Assembly: GCF_025685565.1 (NCBI RefSeq)
Contig: NZ_JAGSYE010000002.1
Location: 868,001 to 932,000, forward strand
Reading direction: 5' to 3'
From: Granulicella aggregans
GTDB lineage: Bacteria; Acidobacteriota; Terriglobia; Terriglobales; Acidobacteriaceae
Length of the DNA stretch: 64,000 nt
Of the stretch, positions 41,620-51,413 are shown piece after piece. The notes under the pieces were generated by a model, which was given only the letters and a program-made list of their open reading frames with translations, made no database searches and was not told where the DNA came from. A program made the translations under genes and the position numbers. Positions within the stretch are counted from its first letter, which is position 1, and each line of letters opens with the position of its first letter.

Positions 41620-44310
41620 ATGATGCTCCCGCGCAAAGCTCCCGTTTCCAGCATGGCCCTCTCGCGGCTCTGCGTTCTCGCACTCGCCGCTGTAACGCCC
41701 GCTCTTCATGCAGCCACCGCCACGCCACTTAAGCTCGGCTGGACCGTGCAGTCTGATTGCAAGATCCACGGCGACGGTGCGACCCTCTCGCGCCCGGGGG
41801 CCTCGACGCAAGGCTGGTACAGCGCGACCATCCCCTCCACCGTGCTCGCCGTACAGGTAGCCGCAGGCGAGTTCAAAGATCCCTACGTGGGCACCAATCT
41901 CCGTTCGATCCCCGGCACGTCCTACCCCATCGGCCAGAACTTCTCGAACCTCGACATGCCTCCCGACAGCCCATACCGCTGCGGCTGGTGGTATCGCAAG
42001 TCCTTCGAGGTTCCCGCCAGCGACGCTGGTAAGACCTCCTGGCTCCACTTCAACGGAATCAACTACCGCGCCGACGTCTGGCTCAACGGCATCAAGATCG
42101 CCAGCTCCAGCGACGTCCAGGGAGCCTACCGCACCTACGACTTCAACGTCAGCAAAGCTCTCAAGCCCGGCCACGAAAACGTCCTCGCCGTCGAAACCTT
42201 CGCTCCCACGCCCACCGATCTTGGCATCAACTGGGTCGACTGGAACCCCTGCCCTCCGGACAAGGACATGGGCCTGTGGGGCGCGGTCAGCCTGCGATCA
42301 AGCGGCCCTGTCGTCGTCCGTTCCCCCATGGTGACGACCCACTTCACCGACGCCTCTCTAAAGACCGCCGAACTCACCGTCCGCGCTGCGGTCGATAACG
42401 CAACCGACCATCCCATCGAAGGTCGACTCGAAGGCAGCGTCGCTGGAGTCGTCATCTCCCAACCCGTAACACTTGCGGCAAACGAGTCAAAGTCCATCGC
42501 CTTCACTCCCTCTGACTATCCTCAGCTCACCATCTCGAATCCCCACGTCTGGTGGCCCGCTGATGTAGGCGCTCACCCGCTCGAAACCGCCTCTCTCAAG
42601 TTCGTCATCGCTGGCGCGGTGTCAGACGAAAAGTCCATCCGCTTCGGCATTCGCGAGGTCGTCTCCGAGTTCACTCCCAAGGGGGCTCGTCTCTTCAAGG
42701 TCAACCAGCGGCCTATCCTTATCCGCGGCGCCGGCTGGTCGCCCGACATGATGCTGCGCGAGCAGCCGGAAAAGCTCGCCGCCGAGTTCGCCCTCGTCCA
42801 CGACATGCACCTCAACACCATCCGCCTCGAAGGCAAGCTCGAGACCGAGGAGTTCTTCCGGCTCGCCGACGAGCAGGGCGTCATGGTCATCGCCGGCTGG
42901 TGCTGCTGCGATCACTGGGAGCACTGGGACAAGTGGGACGCCAACACCCTAAAGGTTGCCACCGCATCGCTCGACGCGCAGGTCATGCGCATCCGCAGCC
43001 ATCCCAGCCTCATCGCCTGGCTCAACGGCAGCGACAACCCGCCGCCAGCAAACGTCGAGACCGCTTACCTCAACGTCCTCAAGCAGGACTTCTGGCCCAA
43101 CGCCATCGCCTCCTCTGCCACCGGCCAGCCGACCACGGTCACCGGCGAGAGCGGCGTCAAGATGACCGGCCCGTACGATTACGTCGCCCCCTCTTACTGG
43201 CTCACCGACACCAATAAATACGGCGGAGCCTATGGCTTCAACACCGAAACCGGCCCCGGCCCTGCAATCCCATCGCTCACCAGCCTCAAGAAGATGCTCG
43301 GCCCAGGCCACGACTGGCCGCGGGATGATGTCTGGTCCTACCACGCCGGCGGCGGAGGCTTCAAGGACATCCACGTCTTCAACGACGCCATGAAAGCCAC
43401 CTATGGCATGCCCGACTCCGCAGCCCGCTATAACCTTATCGCGCAATCGATGGCCTTCGACGGCGAGCGCGCCATGTTCGAGGCCTACGGCCGCAACAAG
43501 TACACGTCCACCGGAGTCATCCAGTGGATGCTCACCAATGCTTGGCCCTCCAGCATCTGGCACCTCTACGACTACTACCTCGACGCGGGCGGCGGGTTCT
43601 ACGGCGCGAAGAAGGCCTGCGAGCTCCTCCACGTCCAGTACAGCTACGACGACCACAGCGTCTACGTCGTCAACAGCGTCTACGAAGCCACACCCGGCCT
43701 CACCGCTTCAGCCCGCGTTTACGACCTCAACCTCAAGGAACTTTTCTCTAAGTCAGCGCCGCTCGACTCCGCCTCCGACAGCTCCACCAAAGCCATCGAC
43801 ATCCCGCAGGATGTCTTCTCCAACACCTCCGCCACCTACATCGTCCACCTCGAACTCAAGGACGTGAAGGGCCGCATCGTCAGCACCAACTCCTACTGGG
43901 TGCCCGGCAAACTGACCGAGTTCGACTGGGCGAAGACCAACTATACCCACACGCCCGCCAAGACTCCCGAAGACATGACCGCCCTCGCATCTCTTCCCTC
44001 CGCAAAGGTGAAAGTAACCGCGCAGAACGCAGGCGATCGAATCCACGTCCATCTCTCGAATCCTTCGGACAAGCTTGCCTTTCAACTCGCCGTAGAGCTC
44101 GAAGACGAGCACGGCGCAAAGCTCCCACGCATCACGTGGAGCGACAACTACCTCGAGTTGCTTCCCGGCGGACAGCGGGAACTCACAGCCCTGCTCCCCG
44201 CCGAGACACTCACCGCCCTCGGCATCAAAGACGCGTCCACTCTCAAGGTCAAGCTCGAAGGCTGGAACGTAGCCCCCGTCACCATCAACCCCATCCACAA
44301 CACAAAATGA
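41620..44310 (+). CDS. GH2 exo-beta-D-glucosaminidase, exported
   Basis: An 896-residue exported GH2 enzyme. A signal peptide (RLCVLALAAVTPALHA) precedes the sugar-binding jelly roll (GWWYRKSFEV, LHFNGINYRADVWLNG), Ig-like domains and the TIM barrel (RPILIRGAGWSPDMM). Several stretches match what I recall of Amycolatopsis exo-glucosaminidase CsxA: AWLNGSDNPP with acid/base D472, GPYDYVAPSYW, GGAYGFNTETGPG with nucleophile E543, and YYLDAGGGFYGAKKA. The Ser-Asp pair in place of Asn-Glu before the barrel end is diagnostic of this subgroup. It would release GlcN from the non-reducing end of chitosan oligomers. With the GH20 enzyme it would cover both acetylated and deacetylated ends. Confidence 0.88.
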   Translation: MMLPRKAPVSSMALSRLCVLALAAVTPALHAATATPLKLGWTVQSDCKIHGDGATLSRPGASTQGWYSATIPSTVLAVQVAAGEFKDPYVGTNLRSIPGTSYPIGQNFSNLDMPPDSPYRCGWWYRKSFEVPASDAGKTSWLHFNGINYRADVWLNGIKIASSSDVQGAYRTYDFNVSKALKPGHENVLAVETFAPTPTDLGINWVDWNPCPPDKDMGLWGAVSLRSSGPVVVRSPMVTTHFTDASLKTAELTVRAAVDNATDHPIEGRLEGSVAGVVISQPVTLAANESKSIAFTPSDYPQLTISNPHVWWPADVGAHPLETASLKFVIAGAVSDEKSIRFGIREVVSEFTPKGARLFKVNQRPILIRGAGWSPDMMLREQPEKLAAEFALVHDMHLNTIRLEGKLETEEFFRLADEQGVMVIAGWCCCDHWEHWDKWDANTLKVATASLDAQVMRIRSHPSLIAWLNGSDNPPPANVETAYLNVLKQDFWPNAIASSATGQPTTVTGESGVKMTGPYDYVAPSYWLTDTNKYGGAYGFNTETGPGPAIPSLTSLKKMLGPGHDWPRDDVWSYHAGGGGFKDIHVFNDAMKATYGMPDSAARYNLIAQSMAFDGERAMFEAYGRNKYTSTGVIQWMLTNAWPSSIWHLYDYYLDAGGGFYGAKKACELLHVQYSYDDHSVYVVNSVYEATPGLTASARVYDLNLKELFSKSAPLDSASDSSTKAIDIPQDVFSNTSATYIVHLELKDVKGRIVSTNSYWVPGKLTEFDWAKTNYTHTPAKTPEDMTALASLPSAKVKVTAQNAGDRIHVHLSNPSDKLAFQLAVELEDEHGAKLPRITWSDNYLELLPGGQRELTALLPAETLTALGIKDASTLKVKLEGWNVAPVTINPIHNTK

Positions 44311-44334
44311 GAACAGGTAAGTAAGAACGGGTGC

Positions 44335-44364
44335 ACCATCCATCGCGTCTTTGCGATGGGTGGG
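44335..44364. repeat. Intergenic stem-loop repeat, copy 2
   Basis: ACCATCCATCGC at 44335-44346 and GCGATGGGTGGG at 44353-44364 pair with one imperfect position around a GTCTTT loop. It lies 24 bases after the GH2 stop and shares the CATCGC...GCGATG.GTGGG arms with the copy at 61827-61859. Confidence 0.55.
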
Positions 44365-44433
44365 ATGTACGAATCTCACCCAGCAGCTCTTCGTTATACC
44401 CTGAACCAATCACTCCGTTACACAAGGACCCCC

Positions 44434-45768
44434 ATGCCAGAAGTTCAGTCCGCCGCAGTCACCCTCAAACGGAGCCTGCGCTACCGCGACCTGATCCTCT
44501 ACGGCATCATCCTGATTCAGCCCACGGCCCCCATGCCGGTCTTCGGCGTCATCTACCAGGAGTCGCGCGGGCACGTCGTCCTCGCCATCCTGCTCGCGCT
44601 CGTCGCCATGCTCTTCACCGCCTACAGCTACGGCCGGATGGCGCGCGCCTATCCGACCGGCGGCTCCGCCTTCACCTACGTCGGCCAGGAGCTCCACCCC
44701 GGCCTCGGCTACATCACCGGTTGGTGCATGGCGATGGACTACATCCTGAACCCGCTCATCTGCACCATCTGGTGCAGCAAAGCCGCGATGAACTTCGTCC
44801 CCGGCATCCCCTACGTCGCGTGGGTTCTCCTCTTCGCTCTCCTCTTCACCGGCCTCAACCTTCGCGGCGTCGAAACCTCCGCCCGCATCAACGCCGCCGT
44901 AGCCGCTGGCCTTGGCGTCGTCATCGTCCTCTTTGTCGCCGCCGCCGTCCGCTATCTCATCCACAACGCCATCGGTTCGCCCGCCTTCTTCCTCGACCCC
45001 CTCTACAACAAGGCCACCTTCTCCGCTCCCGCCGTCTATCGCGGAACCTCGATCGCGGTGCTCACCTATATCGGTTTCGACGGCATCTCTACCCTCAGTG
45101 ACGAAGCGCACGATCCGAAGCGCACCATCCCACGCGCCATCATCCTCACCTGCCTCATCACCGGCGTCCTGGCCAGCATCGAGGTCTATCTCGCCCAGCT
45201 GGTCTGGCCCCGTGGCATGGCCTTCCCCGACCTCGACACCGCGTACGTCGCTGTCGCCCGCCGCGTCGGCGGTGTCGTTCTTTTCGCCATCATGAACGGG
45301 GCCCTATTAATCGCCACCGTCGGATCGGGTATGGCCTCGCAGCTTGGTGCCGCGCGACTGCTCTTTGCCATGGGACAGGATGGCGCTCTGCCTCGCAGTT
45401 TCTTCGGCACGCTCAACCCAGTCCGACGCATCCCTCAGAACAATGTCCTCCTCATCGGAGCGATTGTATTGGTCGGATCACTCGCCATGAGTTATCAATT
45501 GGGGACGGAGCTTCTCAACTACGGAGCGCTGCTTGCTTTCATGGGAGTCAACCTCTCATCTGCTGTCCTTGCATGGCGCTCCCGGGAGTCTGGCTTCTGG
45601 GTAGCAATCGTTTTCTCGCTCGCTGGATTCATCGTCTGCCTCTTTCTCTGGCGCAACCTCGGCCATACTGCGCTCAAGGCAGGAACCATCTGGGCAGCGC
45701 TTGGGATCCTGTTGTGGCTCGTCCGCCGCAAGCAGATGAACTCGCCGTTAGAGAAGGAATTGCAGTAA
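44434..45768 (+). CDS. APC-family amino acid permease
   Basis: A 444-residue inner-membrane carrier with about 12 hydrophobic helices. The first helix region (LILYGIILIQPTAPMPVFGVIY) and ARAYPTGGSAFTYVGQELHPGLGYITGWCMAMDYILNP are characteristic of the amino acid-polyamine-organocation family, as is the FDGISTLSDEAHDPKRTIPRAI loop. I use the ATG at 44434, preceded by AAGGA; an upstream in-frame start would run through the stem-loop repeat. Substrate unknown; amino acid or amine. It follows the GH2 gene by 123 bases and is probably a separate unit or a read-through member of the locus. Confidence 0.9.
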   Translation: MPEVQSAAVTLKRSLRYRDLILYGIILIQPTAPMPVFGVIYQESRGHVVLAILLALVAMLFTAYSYGRMARAYPTGGSAFTYVGQELHPGLGYITGWCMAMDYILNPLICTIWCSKAAMNFVPGIPYVAWVLLFALLFTGLNLRGVETSARINAAVAAGLGVVIVLFVAAAVRYLIHNAIGSPAFFLDPLYNKATFSAPAVYRGTSIAVLTYIGFDGISTLSDEAHDPKRTIPRAIILTCLITGVLASIEVYLAQLVWPRGMAFPDLDTAYVAVARRVGGVVLFAIMNGALLIATVGSGMASQLGAARLLFAMGQDGALPRSFFGTLNPVRRIPQNNVLLIGAIVLVGSLAMSYQLGTELLNYGALLAFMGVNLSSAVLAWRSRESGFWVAIVFSLAGFIVCLFLWRNLGHTALKAGTIWAALGILLWLVRRKQMNSPLEKELQ

Positions 45769-46262
45769 CGGGGATGCGGCAGATCGCCTGATCAATCGAT
45801 ACGAAAACCTCTGATACTTAGACCAAACGAACAAGTAGCTCTGGTTTATCTTCCACAATAAATTCCGGCCTCGCTTCCCTCCAAATTCTCCCTCCTCAAG
45901 TAATCGTTTTCCGAATCTTTTCAAAATACGTTTTTATTAGCGAATATTGTTTCGGAGCACAGAAGATCTCTATCTTCCGTCGTTCGTAAACACATTCTGG
46001 AGCCCCTTGCCCAAAAGTGGTCCGTCCGCATGTTCTCCAAAAAAATCTCTTCAAACAACCCATTGACACGTTTGTGCAAATGCGTATAGATTTTGCAGCC
46101 GAATCAACTGAATCGTTTTTGTAGCGGCCAAACCAAGACCCGCGTGTCGGAGGAAACCTCTTCGGCACGGCACAGGCACCACGGCAGACCGGGGCTGAAG
46201 ATCGGGCAGAAGAATAAGCCTCGGCACCCGCAAGACGCAAGACCCTTTAGGAGGAGTGAACC
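45769..46262 (+). other. Leader and promoter region of the TonB receptor gene
   Basis: About 490 bases with no gene. It is AT rich between 45880 and 46080, where the receptor promoter lies. A leader of roughly 165 bases runs from the promoter to the start codon and contains GGAGGAAACC-type purine tracts but no riboswitch fold that I recognise. Confidence 0.6.
46063..46090 (+). promoter_or_regulatory. Sigma-70-type promoter with operator-like spacer
   Basis: A perfect TTGACA at 46063-46068, a 16-base spacer and TATAGA at 46085-46090. The spacer contains TTGTGCAAAT (46072-46081). Its GTGCAAAT part is the same as the right arm of the palindrome upstream of GH20, so one regulator may act at both places. 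About 165 bases separate it from the GTG start of the receptor. Confidence 0.6.
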
Positions 46263-49200
46263 GTGAATCGAAAGATAAGGCGTTACCTTTCCTTGCCAGT
46301 AGTTCTTTTGCTGGCCTTTGTAGTTTCCCTAACATGTTCCGCTCAACAGAACTCCGAGATCAACGGAACCGTATCGGATAAGCAAGGCGCAGTCGTTCCC
46401 AACGCGCATCTCGTTCTCACCCAACCCAGCACCGGTCTCACCAGAGAGACCGATAGCACCGCCGCCGGATACTTCAGCTTCGCCGGTCTCAACATAGGCA
46501 CCTACACGCTGAAGATCACCGCTCCTGGCTTCCAGACAGCGGTGCAATCCGGGCTCGAAGTCAACGTCTCACAGACCCTGCGCACCGACGTCTCGATGAC
46601 CGTAGGCTCTGTCGACACCACGGTGTCCGTCGAAGCCAGCGCCCTCCAGGTCCAGGCAGACTCGAACGTGGTCAGCACGCTCATCAACGCCGACCAGATC
46701 ACCGAACTCGCCACCGAAAACCGCAACTTCGTCGCCCTGGTCGCCCTCGGTCTCGGTGTAAGCTCTACTGTTCCCGACAGCAACACTCCAACATCCGTCG
46801 CTTCGAACTTCAACATCAGCGTCAACGGACTTCGCGAAAGCCACAACATCTGGCTCATCGACGGTGGTGAAGCCGACGATCGCGGCGGCGGAGGTGGAGC
46901 AAGCATCATGCCCTCACAGGACGCGATCGCTCAGTTCGAGACGCTCGCCAGCAACTATCCCCCCGACTACGGTATCTCTTCGGGCGCAACTATCTCGATG
47001 GGTCTTAAGAGCGGCACGCGCAAGTTTCACGGCTCTCTATGGGAGTTCAACCGCAACGCCGACTACAACGCCAACACCTACTTCAACAATCAGGGTGGAC
47101 AGCCGCGCTCCAAATTGGACTACAACATCTACGGCTTCAACGTGGGCGGCCCCATCTTCGTCCCGAAGGTCTACAACAACAATCGCGAGAGGACGTTCTT
47201 CTTCTGGAACGAAGAATGGCGCAAGATCGTTCAGGGTAGCAGCCCGACCAACGTGAATACTCTTCCAACGGCAGACTTTCCTGTTGCCGGGCAAAATCTC
47301 ACGTACGTCGCTCCAGCGTTCGCACCCACAACCACAATCAAGGTTCCCACCGTCGGCGATCCGGCCTACAACACGAAGCTCGCTGCGCTAGGTCTTACTC
47401 CCGGCAGCCCCTTTCCCGGCAACGTGATCCCCGCGGCCTTGCTTGACCCCAACGCCATTCTTTACCTCGGCAGCGGCGTTGTTCCCAAGGCCAACCTATC
47501 CAACGGTCAGAATGTGTCTTCCGCCAATCAACCCATCAATGTCCGCGATGATGTGGTCCGTATCGACCACAAGATCAACGACAAGCTGCAACTGCTCGGC
47601 CACTACCTCGCCGATCAGGTGACCCAGGTGTATTCCTCGCCCATGCTTGGCTGGTCCGGAGCAAGCTATCCCACCATCACCAGCACGCTCGCGAATCCTT
47701 CCAACAGCGCTGTCGTCAAACTGACCGACACCATTAGCCCAAATCTGCTTCTCGAAGCAAGCTTCAACTACGACGGAAACGTCATCCACATCACAAACAG
47801 CGCCAATTCACAGACCCCCGCTGGCTGGAGCGTCAATCCCTTCTTTGCAAACGGATCCAAGAATCTTCCGAATATAAGCTGGGCGGCTCCCTACGGCACC
47901 GACGAAAACCCTGGATCGGCGCCATGGCACAACGCTGCTCGCGACTACTCACCGAACGGCAGCATTTACTATGCGATAGGCGCGCACCAGATGAAATTCG
48001 GCGGCGGTTACAACCGATACACCAAGAACCAACAGCTCTTCGGAGATCCAGGCGGTCAGTTCAAATTCGGTGATCTTAGCGGCGACTCTTTCGTCGACAT
48101 GATCCTCGGTTTGGCTCAGACCTACGACCAGGCACAACTGCTCCCAACCAACCACTACGTAAACCAGACCACATCGGCCTACGTGATGGATAACTGGCAC
48201 GCCACCCCTCGCATCAGCCTGCAGTTGGGGCTTCGCTACGACGCCCTGCCGCATGCCTATGAACGCGCGGACCGGATTGCCAACTTCGATCCTAACCTGT
48301 ATCTATCGAGCTCCGCTGCCGTCTTCAACGCTGACGGTACGCTTGATACCACCGGCCCCGGCTTCCAGACAATCGGAGGAACTCCCTTCTATCAGAATGG
48401 AATCTACAACGCCGGCACGAATGGATACCCCAAGGGCGTCGTCACCAATGATTACTCAACGCTCCAGCCGAGGGTCGGCTTCTCGGCTGATCTCTTCGGC
48501 CACGGAAAGACGATTCTCCGCGGCGGCATTGGATCTTTCTATGAGAGAGTCCAGGGTAACGATATCTACAACACAGCTGCCAACGAGCCCTACTACAACG
48601 ACCCGCAAGCCAGCAGTGTCTACCTATCCAATCCCCACACCACCTTCACTACCGGCAACACCGCCAGCCTGCCGAACTTTGCTCAAGGGCTGACGACTCT
48701 CGCAAGAACGTATAAGGCTCCCGGCGTCGTTCAATACAGCCTTGGTATCCAACACGAGCTTGAGCCTTCGCTTATCTGGGTTGTGCAGTATGTCGGCAAC
48801 CTTGCGTGGCACCAGCAGATCGAACGCAACATCAACAACTACTCCTTGAACACTCCTCTAACTGCAACGCAGGCTGCGCTCGGTTCCGTCCACACCCCGG
48901 GCAAGGCCGATAACTCCCTCTACAACCGCGCCAATGCTGGAGACCCCAGCAACAACTCGGGGACCAACCCTAGCGCAGCCTCTATTCCTGTTCCCGACCA
49001 GCTTCGTACCTACGTCGGCTACACCGGCATCGTGCAGCAGGAGGACACCACCAACGGAAACTACAACGGCTTCCAGACAGGCCTGCGAGCGCAGAACAAG
49101 CATGGCCTTACCGGTGAGATCGACTACACGTGGTCTCACGAGATCGACCTCACCAGCTTCGATGAAGACACCGTCAGCAACCCCTACAACCTCAAGTACG

Positions 49201-49778
49201 ACAAGGGCTCGGGAGCGATTGATCGGCGCAACATCCTCAGCATCAACTACATCTACAAACTGCCTATCTTCACTCAGTCAACCGGCCTGGTCCACAGCCT
49301 CGCCGGAGGTTGGGAGCTGGCTGGAACCTTTATCGGGGAATCTGGAACCATCATCGCGAACCAGGGCGTAGGACTCTCGGTTGGCTATGACCCGGTCGGT
49401 CTGGGCGGCGGTTACACCAATCGTCCCGACATCAACGGCAAAGTCCACTACACGAAAGTTCACGGAGGTCAGTGGTTTGACCCAGCTGTCTTCTCGGCTC
49501 CAATTCCGGCCTGGGCTGGTGGTATCAACCAGGGCTTTGGGAGCGCTCGAAAGGATGCTGTCATCGGTCCCGGTCGTGCCAACTTTACAACCTCGCTCTA
49601 TAAGAGCTTCGTAATCCGGGAGGGAATTGACTTCAAGTTCCGCCTGGAAACCTTCAACACCTTCAACCACACGCAGTTCAATGGAGTTAACTCCACCTAC
49701 GGCGCTGGCGGCTTCGGTTCCGTCTCCAGTGTCTACGATCCTCGTGTCATTCAACTCGGCGGGCAGCTCCGGTTCTAA
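46263..49778 (+). CDS. TonB-dependent receptor with carboxypeptidase-regulatory-like N-terminus
   Basis: An 1171-residue outer-membrane receptor of the Oar-like type. The signal peptide (LPVVLLLAFVVSLTCSAQ) is followed by an all-beta regulatory-like domain (SEINGTVSDKQGAVVPNAHLVL to about 115), then the plug (TELATENRNFVALVALGLGVSS, SVNGLRESHNIWLIDGGEADDRGGGGG). The barrel shows NADYNANTYFNNQGG, FNVGGPIFVPKVYNNNRERTFFFWNEEWRK and ends with an aromatic residue (LGGQLRF). It starts at GTG 46263, 8 bases after AGGAGG. Ligand unknown, though the neighbours suggest a glycan or peptide. A strong promoter lies upstream and a strong hairpin downstream, so it is probably a single-gene unit. The paralogue at 2-634 shares the AEMFNIANH-type end. 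Confidence 0.93.
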   Translation: MNRKIRRYLSLPVVLLLAFVVSLTCSAQQNSEINGTVSDKQGAVVPNAHLVLTQPSTGLTRETDSTAAGYFSFAGLNIGTYTLKITAPGFQTAVQSGLEVNVSQTLRTDVSMTVGSVDTTVSVEASALQVQADSNVVSTLINADQITELATENRNFVALVALGLGVSSTVPDSNTPTSVASNFNISVNGLRESHNIWLIDGGEADDRGGGGGASIMPSQDAIAQFETLASNYPPDYGISSGATISMGLKSGTRKFHGSLWEFNRNADYNANTYFNNQGGQPRSKLDYNIYGFNVGGPIFVPKVYNNNRERTFFFWNEEWRKIVQGSSPTNVNTLPTADFPVAGQNLTYVAPAFAPTTTIKVPTVGDPAYNTKLAALGLTPGSPFPGNVIPAALLDPNAILYLGSGVVPKANLSNGQNVSSANQPINVRDDVVRIDHKINDKLQLLGHYLADQVTQVYSSPMLGWSGASYPTITSTLANPSNSAVVKLTDTISPNLLLEASFNYDGNVIHITNSANSQTPAGWSVNPFFANGSKNLPNISWAAPYGTDENPGSAPWHNAARDYSPNGSIYYAIGAHQMKFGGGYNRYTKNQQLFGDPGGQFKFGDLSGDSFVDMILGLAQTYDQAQLLPTNHYVNQTTSAYVMDNWHATPRISLQLGLRYDALPHAYERADRIANFDPNLYLSSSAAVFNADGTLDTTGPGFQTIGGTPFYQNGIYNAGTNGYPKGVVTNDYSTLQPRVGFSADLFGHGKTILRGGIGSFYERVQGNDIYNTAANEPYYNDPQASSVYLSNPHTTFTTGNTASLPNFAQGLTTLARTYKAPGVVQYSLGIQHELEPSLIWVVQYVGNLAWHQQIERNINNYSLNTPLTATQAALGSVHTPGKADNSLYNRANAGDPSNNSGTNPSAASIPVPDQLRTYVGYTGIVQQEDTTNGNYNGFQTGLRAQNKHGLTGEIDYTWSHEIDLTSFDEDTVSNPYNLKYDKGSGAIDRRNILSINYIYKLPIFTQSTGLVHSLAGGWELAGTFIGESGTIIANQGVGLSVGYDPVGLGGGYTNRPDINGKVHYTKVHGGQWFDPAVFSAPIPAWAGGINQGFGSARKDAVIGPGRANFTTSLYKSFVIREGIDFKFRLETFNTFNHTQFNGVNSTYGAGGFGSVSSVYDPRVIQLGGQLRF

Positions 49779-49799
49779 ACAATCCTGCTAACCTAAACG

Positions 49800-49827
49800 G
49801 ACGCGCCGGACTTCAGTCCGGCGCGTC
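49800..49827 (+). terminator. Terminator hairpin of the TonB receptor gene
   Basis: GACGCGCCGGAC at 49800-49811 and GTCCGGCGCGTC at 49816-49827 form a perfect 12-bp stem around a TTCA loop, 22 bases after the receptor stop. Only a short T-containing tail (TCATTAATG) follows. Confidence 0.75.
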
Positions 49828-49871
49828 TCATTAATGTCACTCCTGATCTTGCCGCCTGAAGAATCTTCTCC

Positions 49872-51074
49872 ATGACTCGAGCTTCTAAAATCTCCTTGCA
49901 ACTGATCCAGAGATGCAAGAGAAATCTTCCAACCTCATTCCTGCTTGTCGCTCTCCTGGCGTTGACCATCTCGTCGCCAACCATCCTCGCCCAAGCGGGC
50001 GACCGCGCCACAGCCATCGCCCTCGAGCAACAGGGCCGCACCACAGAAGCAGAACAAGCATGGCACTCTATCGCCATCTCCGATCCTTCCAACGCCGAAG
50101 CCTTCGCTCACCTCGGGCTGCTCGCCTCGCGTCAGCAACACTTCGACGAAGCCATTGCAAGCTACAACAAGGCTCTCAACCTTGCTCCCGGCATGCCCGG
50201 CCTGCAGATGAATCTTGGTCTCGTTCTCTTCAAGGCCGCCCAGTTCCCCGCCGCGATCAAGAACTTCTCCGCGCTGCTAAAGCTTCATCCCGACGCCGCC
50301 ACCGCCAACCATTTGACCGTGCTTCTCGGCATGGCCCACTACGGCATGGGCGACTACCTCGTCGCCATCCCGTACCTTGAGCGCGCCACCGCGAATGATC
50401 CGCAAAGCCTCACTCTCCGCCTGACTCTCGCTCATAGTTGCCTCTGGAGCAAGCAATACGACTGCGTCCTCAGCGTGTACAAGCAGATCCTCGCCCTCAA
50501 CGCGGACTCTGCTGAAGCCGACATGATCGCCGGCGAAGCCCTCGACGAGAAGGGCGATGACGCCGGTGCCATCGAACAGTTCCGCGCCGCCATCCGCGTC
50601 AATGCAGACGAGCCCAACGCCCACTTCGGTCTCGGCTACCTGCTCTGGAAGCAGCAGCACTTCGACGAGGCTGCCAAAGAGTTTCAGGCCGAACTCAACA
50701 TCAATCCCACCCAGAGCCAGGCCCGCGCCTACCTCGCCGACTCGCTGGTAGAGATAAGCCAGTTCGAGAAGGCCCGCCCTGATCTCGAACAACTTGCGGC
50801 CAGCCCCAACGCAGCCGCAATGGTCCACCGCGACCTCGGTATCGTCTACGGCGAGACCGGCCACCCCGAAGATGCGACGAAGCAGTTACAGCAAGCGATC
50901 CTGCTCGACCCCAGCTACGTCTCGGCGCACTGGCGGCTGGCGAAGATCTACCAGGCCACCGGCAACAAAGCGCTTGCGAAGTCGGAGTTCGCAATCGTCA
51001 GCGCCATAAAGCAGCAGAGCAGCCGCCCTCTCTCCCAGCAGCTCGATGCCAGCCCATCCCCGCACCAACCTTGA
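49872..51074 (+). CDS. Exported TPR-repeat protein
   Basis: A 400-residue protein with a signal peptide or N-terminal anchor (LPTSFLLVALLALTISSPTILAQ) and at least eight TPR-type helical hairpins from about residue 45 to 380. Examples are AEAFAHLGLLASRQQHFDEAIASYNKALNLAPG, PNAHFGLGYLLWKQQHFDEAAKEF and AMVHRDLGIVYGETGHPEDATKQLQQAILLDPS. Probably a periplasmic protein-protein interaction scaffold. It follows the receptor after a terminator and ends directly at the convergent 112-residue ORF with no spacer. No catalytic domain is seen. Confidence 0.88.
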   Translation: MTRASKISLQLIQRCKRNLPTSFLLVALLALTISSPTILAQAGDRATAIALEQQGRTTEAEQAWHSIAISDPSNAEAFAHLGLLASRQQHFDEAIASYNKALNLAPGMPGLQMNLGLVLFKAAQFPAAIKNFSALLKLHPDAATANHLTVLLGMAHYGMGDYLVAIPYLERATANDPQSLTLRLTLAHSCLWSKQYDCVLSVYKQILALNADSAEADMIAGEALDEKGDDAGAIEQFRAAIRVNADEPNAHFGLGYLLWKQQHFDEAAKEFQAELNINPTQSQARAYLADSLVEISQFEKARPDLEQLAASPNAAAMVHRDLGIVYGETGHPEDATKQLQQAILLDPSYVSAHWRLAKIYQATGNKALAKSEFAIVSAIKQQSSRPLSQQLDASPSPHQP

Positions 51075-51413
51075 TTAGGGCAGCTTGCTCATCTCCGCCT
51101 TTACCGTCGCAGCCAGCTTCTGAAGCTCCTCGACCTTCTTCACCGTCGCCAGCGACAGCGTATCCGGCCCGCTCTTCGCCATCGCCGCCTGCACCTCGCG
51201 GCTCAGCGCCAGCATCCTCTGCGTGTCTGCGATCAGCTTCGCCCGCCTCGGGTCACGAATCTCCGCCTTCGCAACCACATCAGCCTTTGCAGTATCGCCC
51301 GATGGCTTCGCCGGTGCACTCTGAGCCCGCGCAGCCAATCCTCCAAACATGACACACAGCGCCACAAATCCAGAGTAGGCTTTCATTCGCCATTTCAACG
51401 CGGTCATCATCAC
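51075..51413 (-). CDS. Small exported helical protein, unknown
   Basis: A 112-residue protein with a signal peptide (YSGFVALCVMFGGLAARAQ). The mature part is short and charged: a Lys/Asp-rich stretch, then two predicted helices (RDPRRAKLIADTQRMLALSREVQAAMAKSG and LATVKKVEELQKLAATVKAEMSKL). No domain recognised. Its ATG overlaps the stop of the upstream small protein by 4 bases, and the two share the helix ending VEELQKLAATVKAEM / IEALAKNLAVAMKAQ, so they may be distant paralogues acting as a pair. The 3' end abuts the stop of the convergent TPR gene. Confidence 0.75.
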   Translation of the reverse strand: MMMTALKWRMKAYSGFVALCVMFGGLAARAQSAPAKPSGDTAKADVVAKAEIRDPRRAKLIADTQRMLALSREVQAAMAKSGPDTLSLATVKKVEELQKLAATVKAEMSKLP

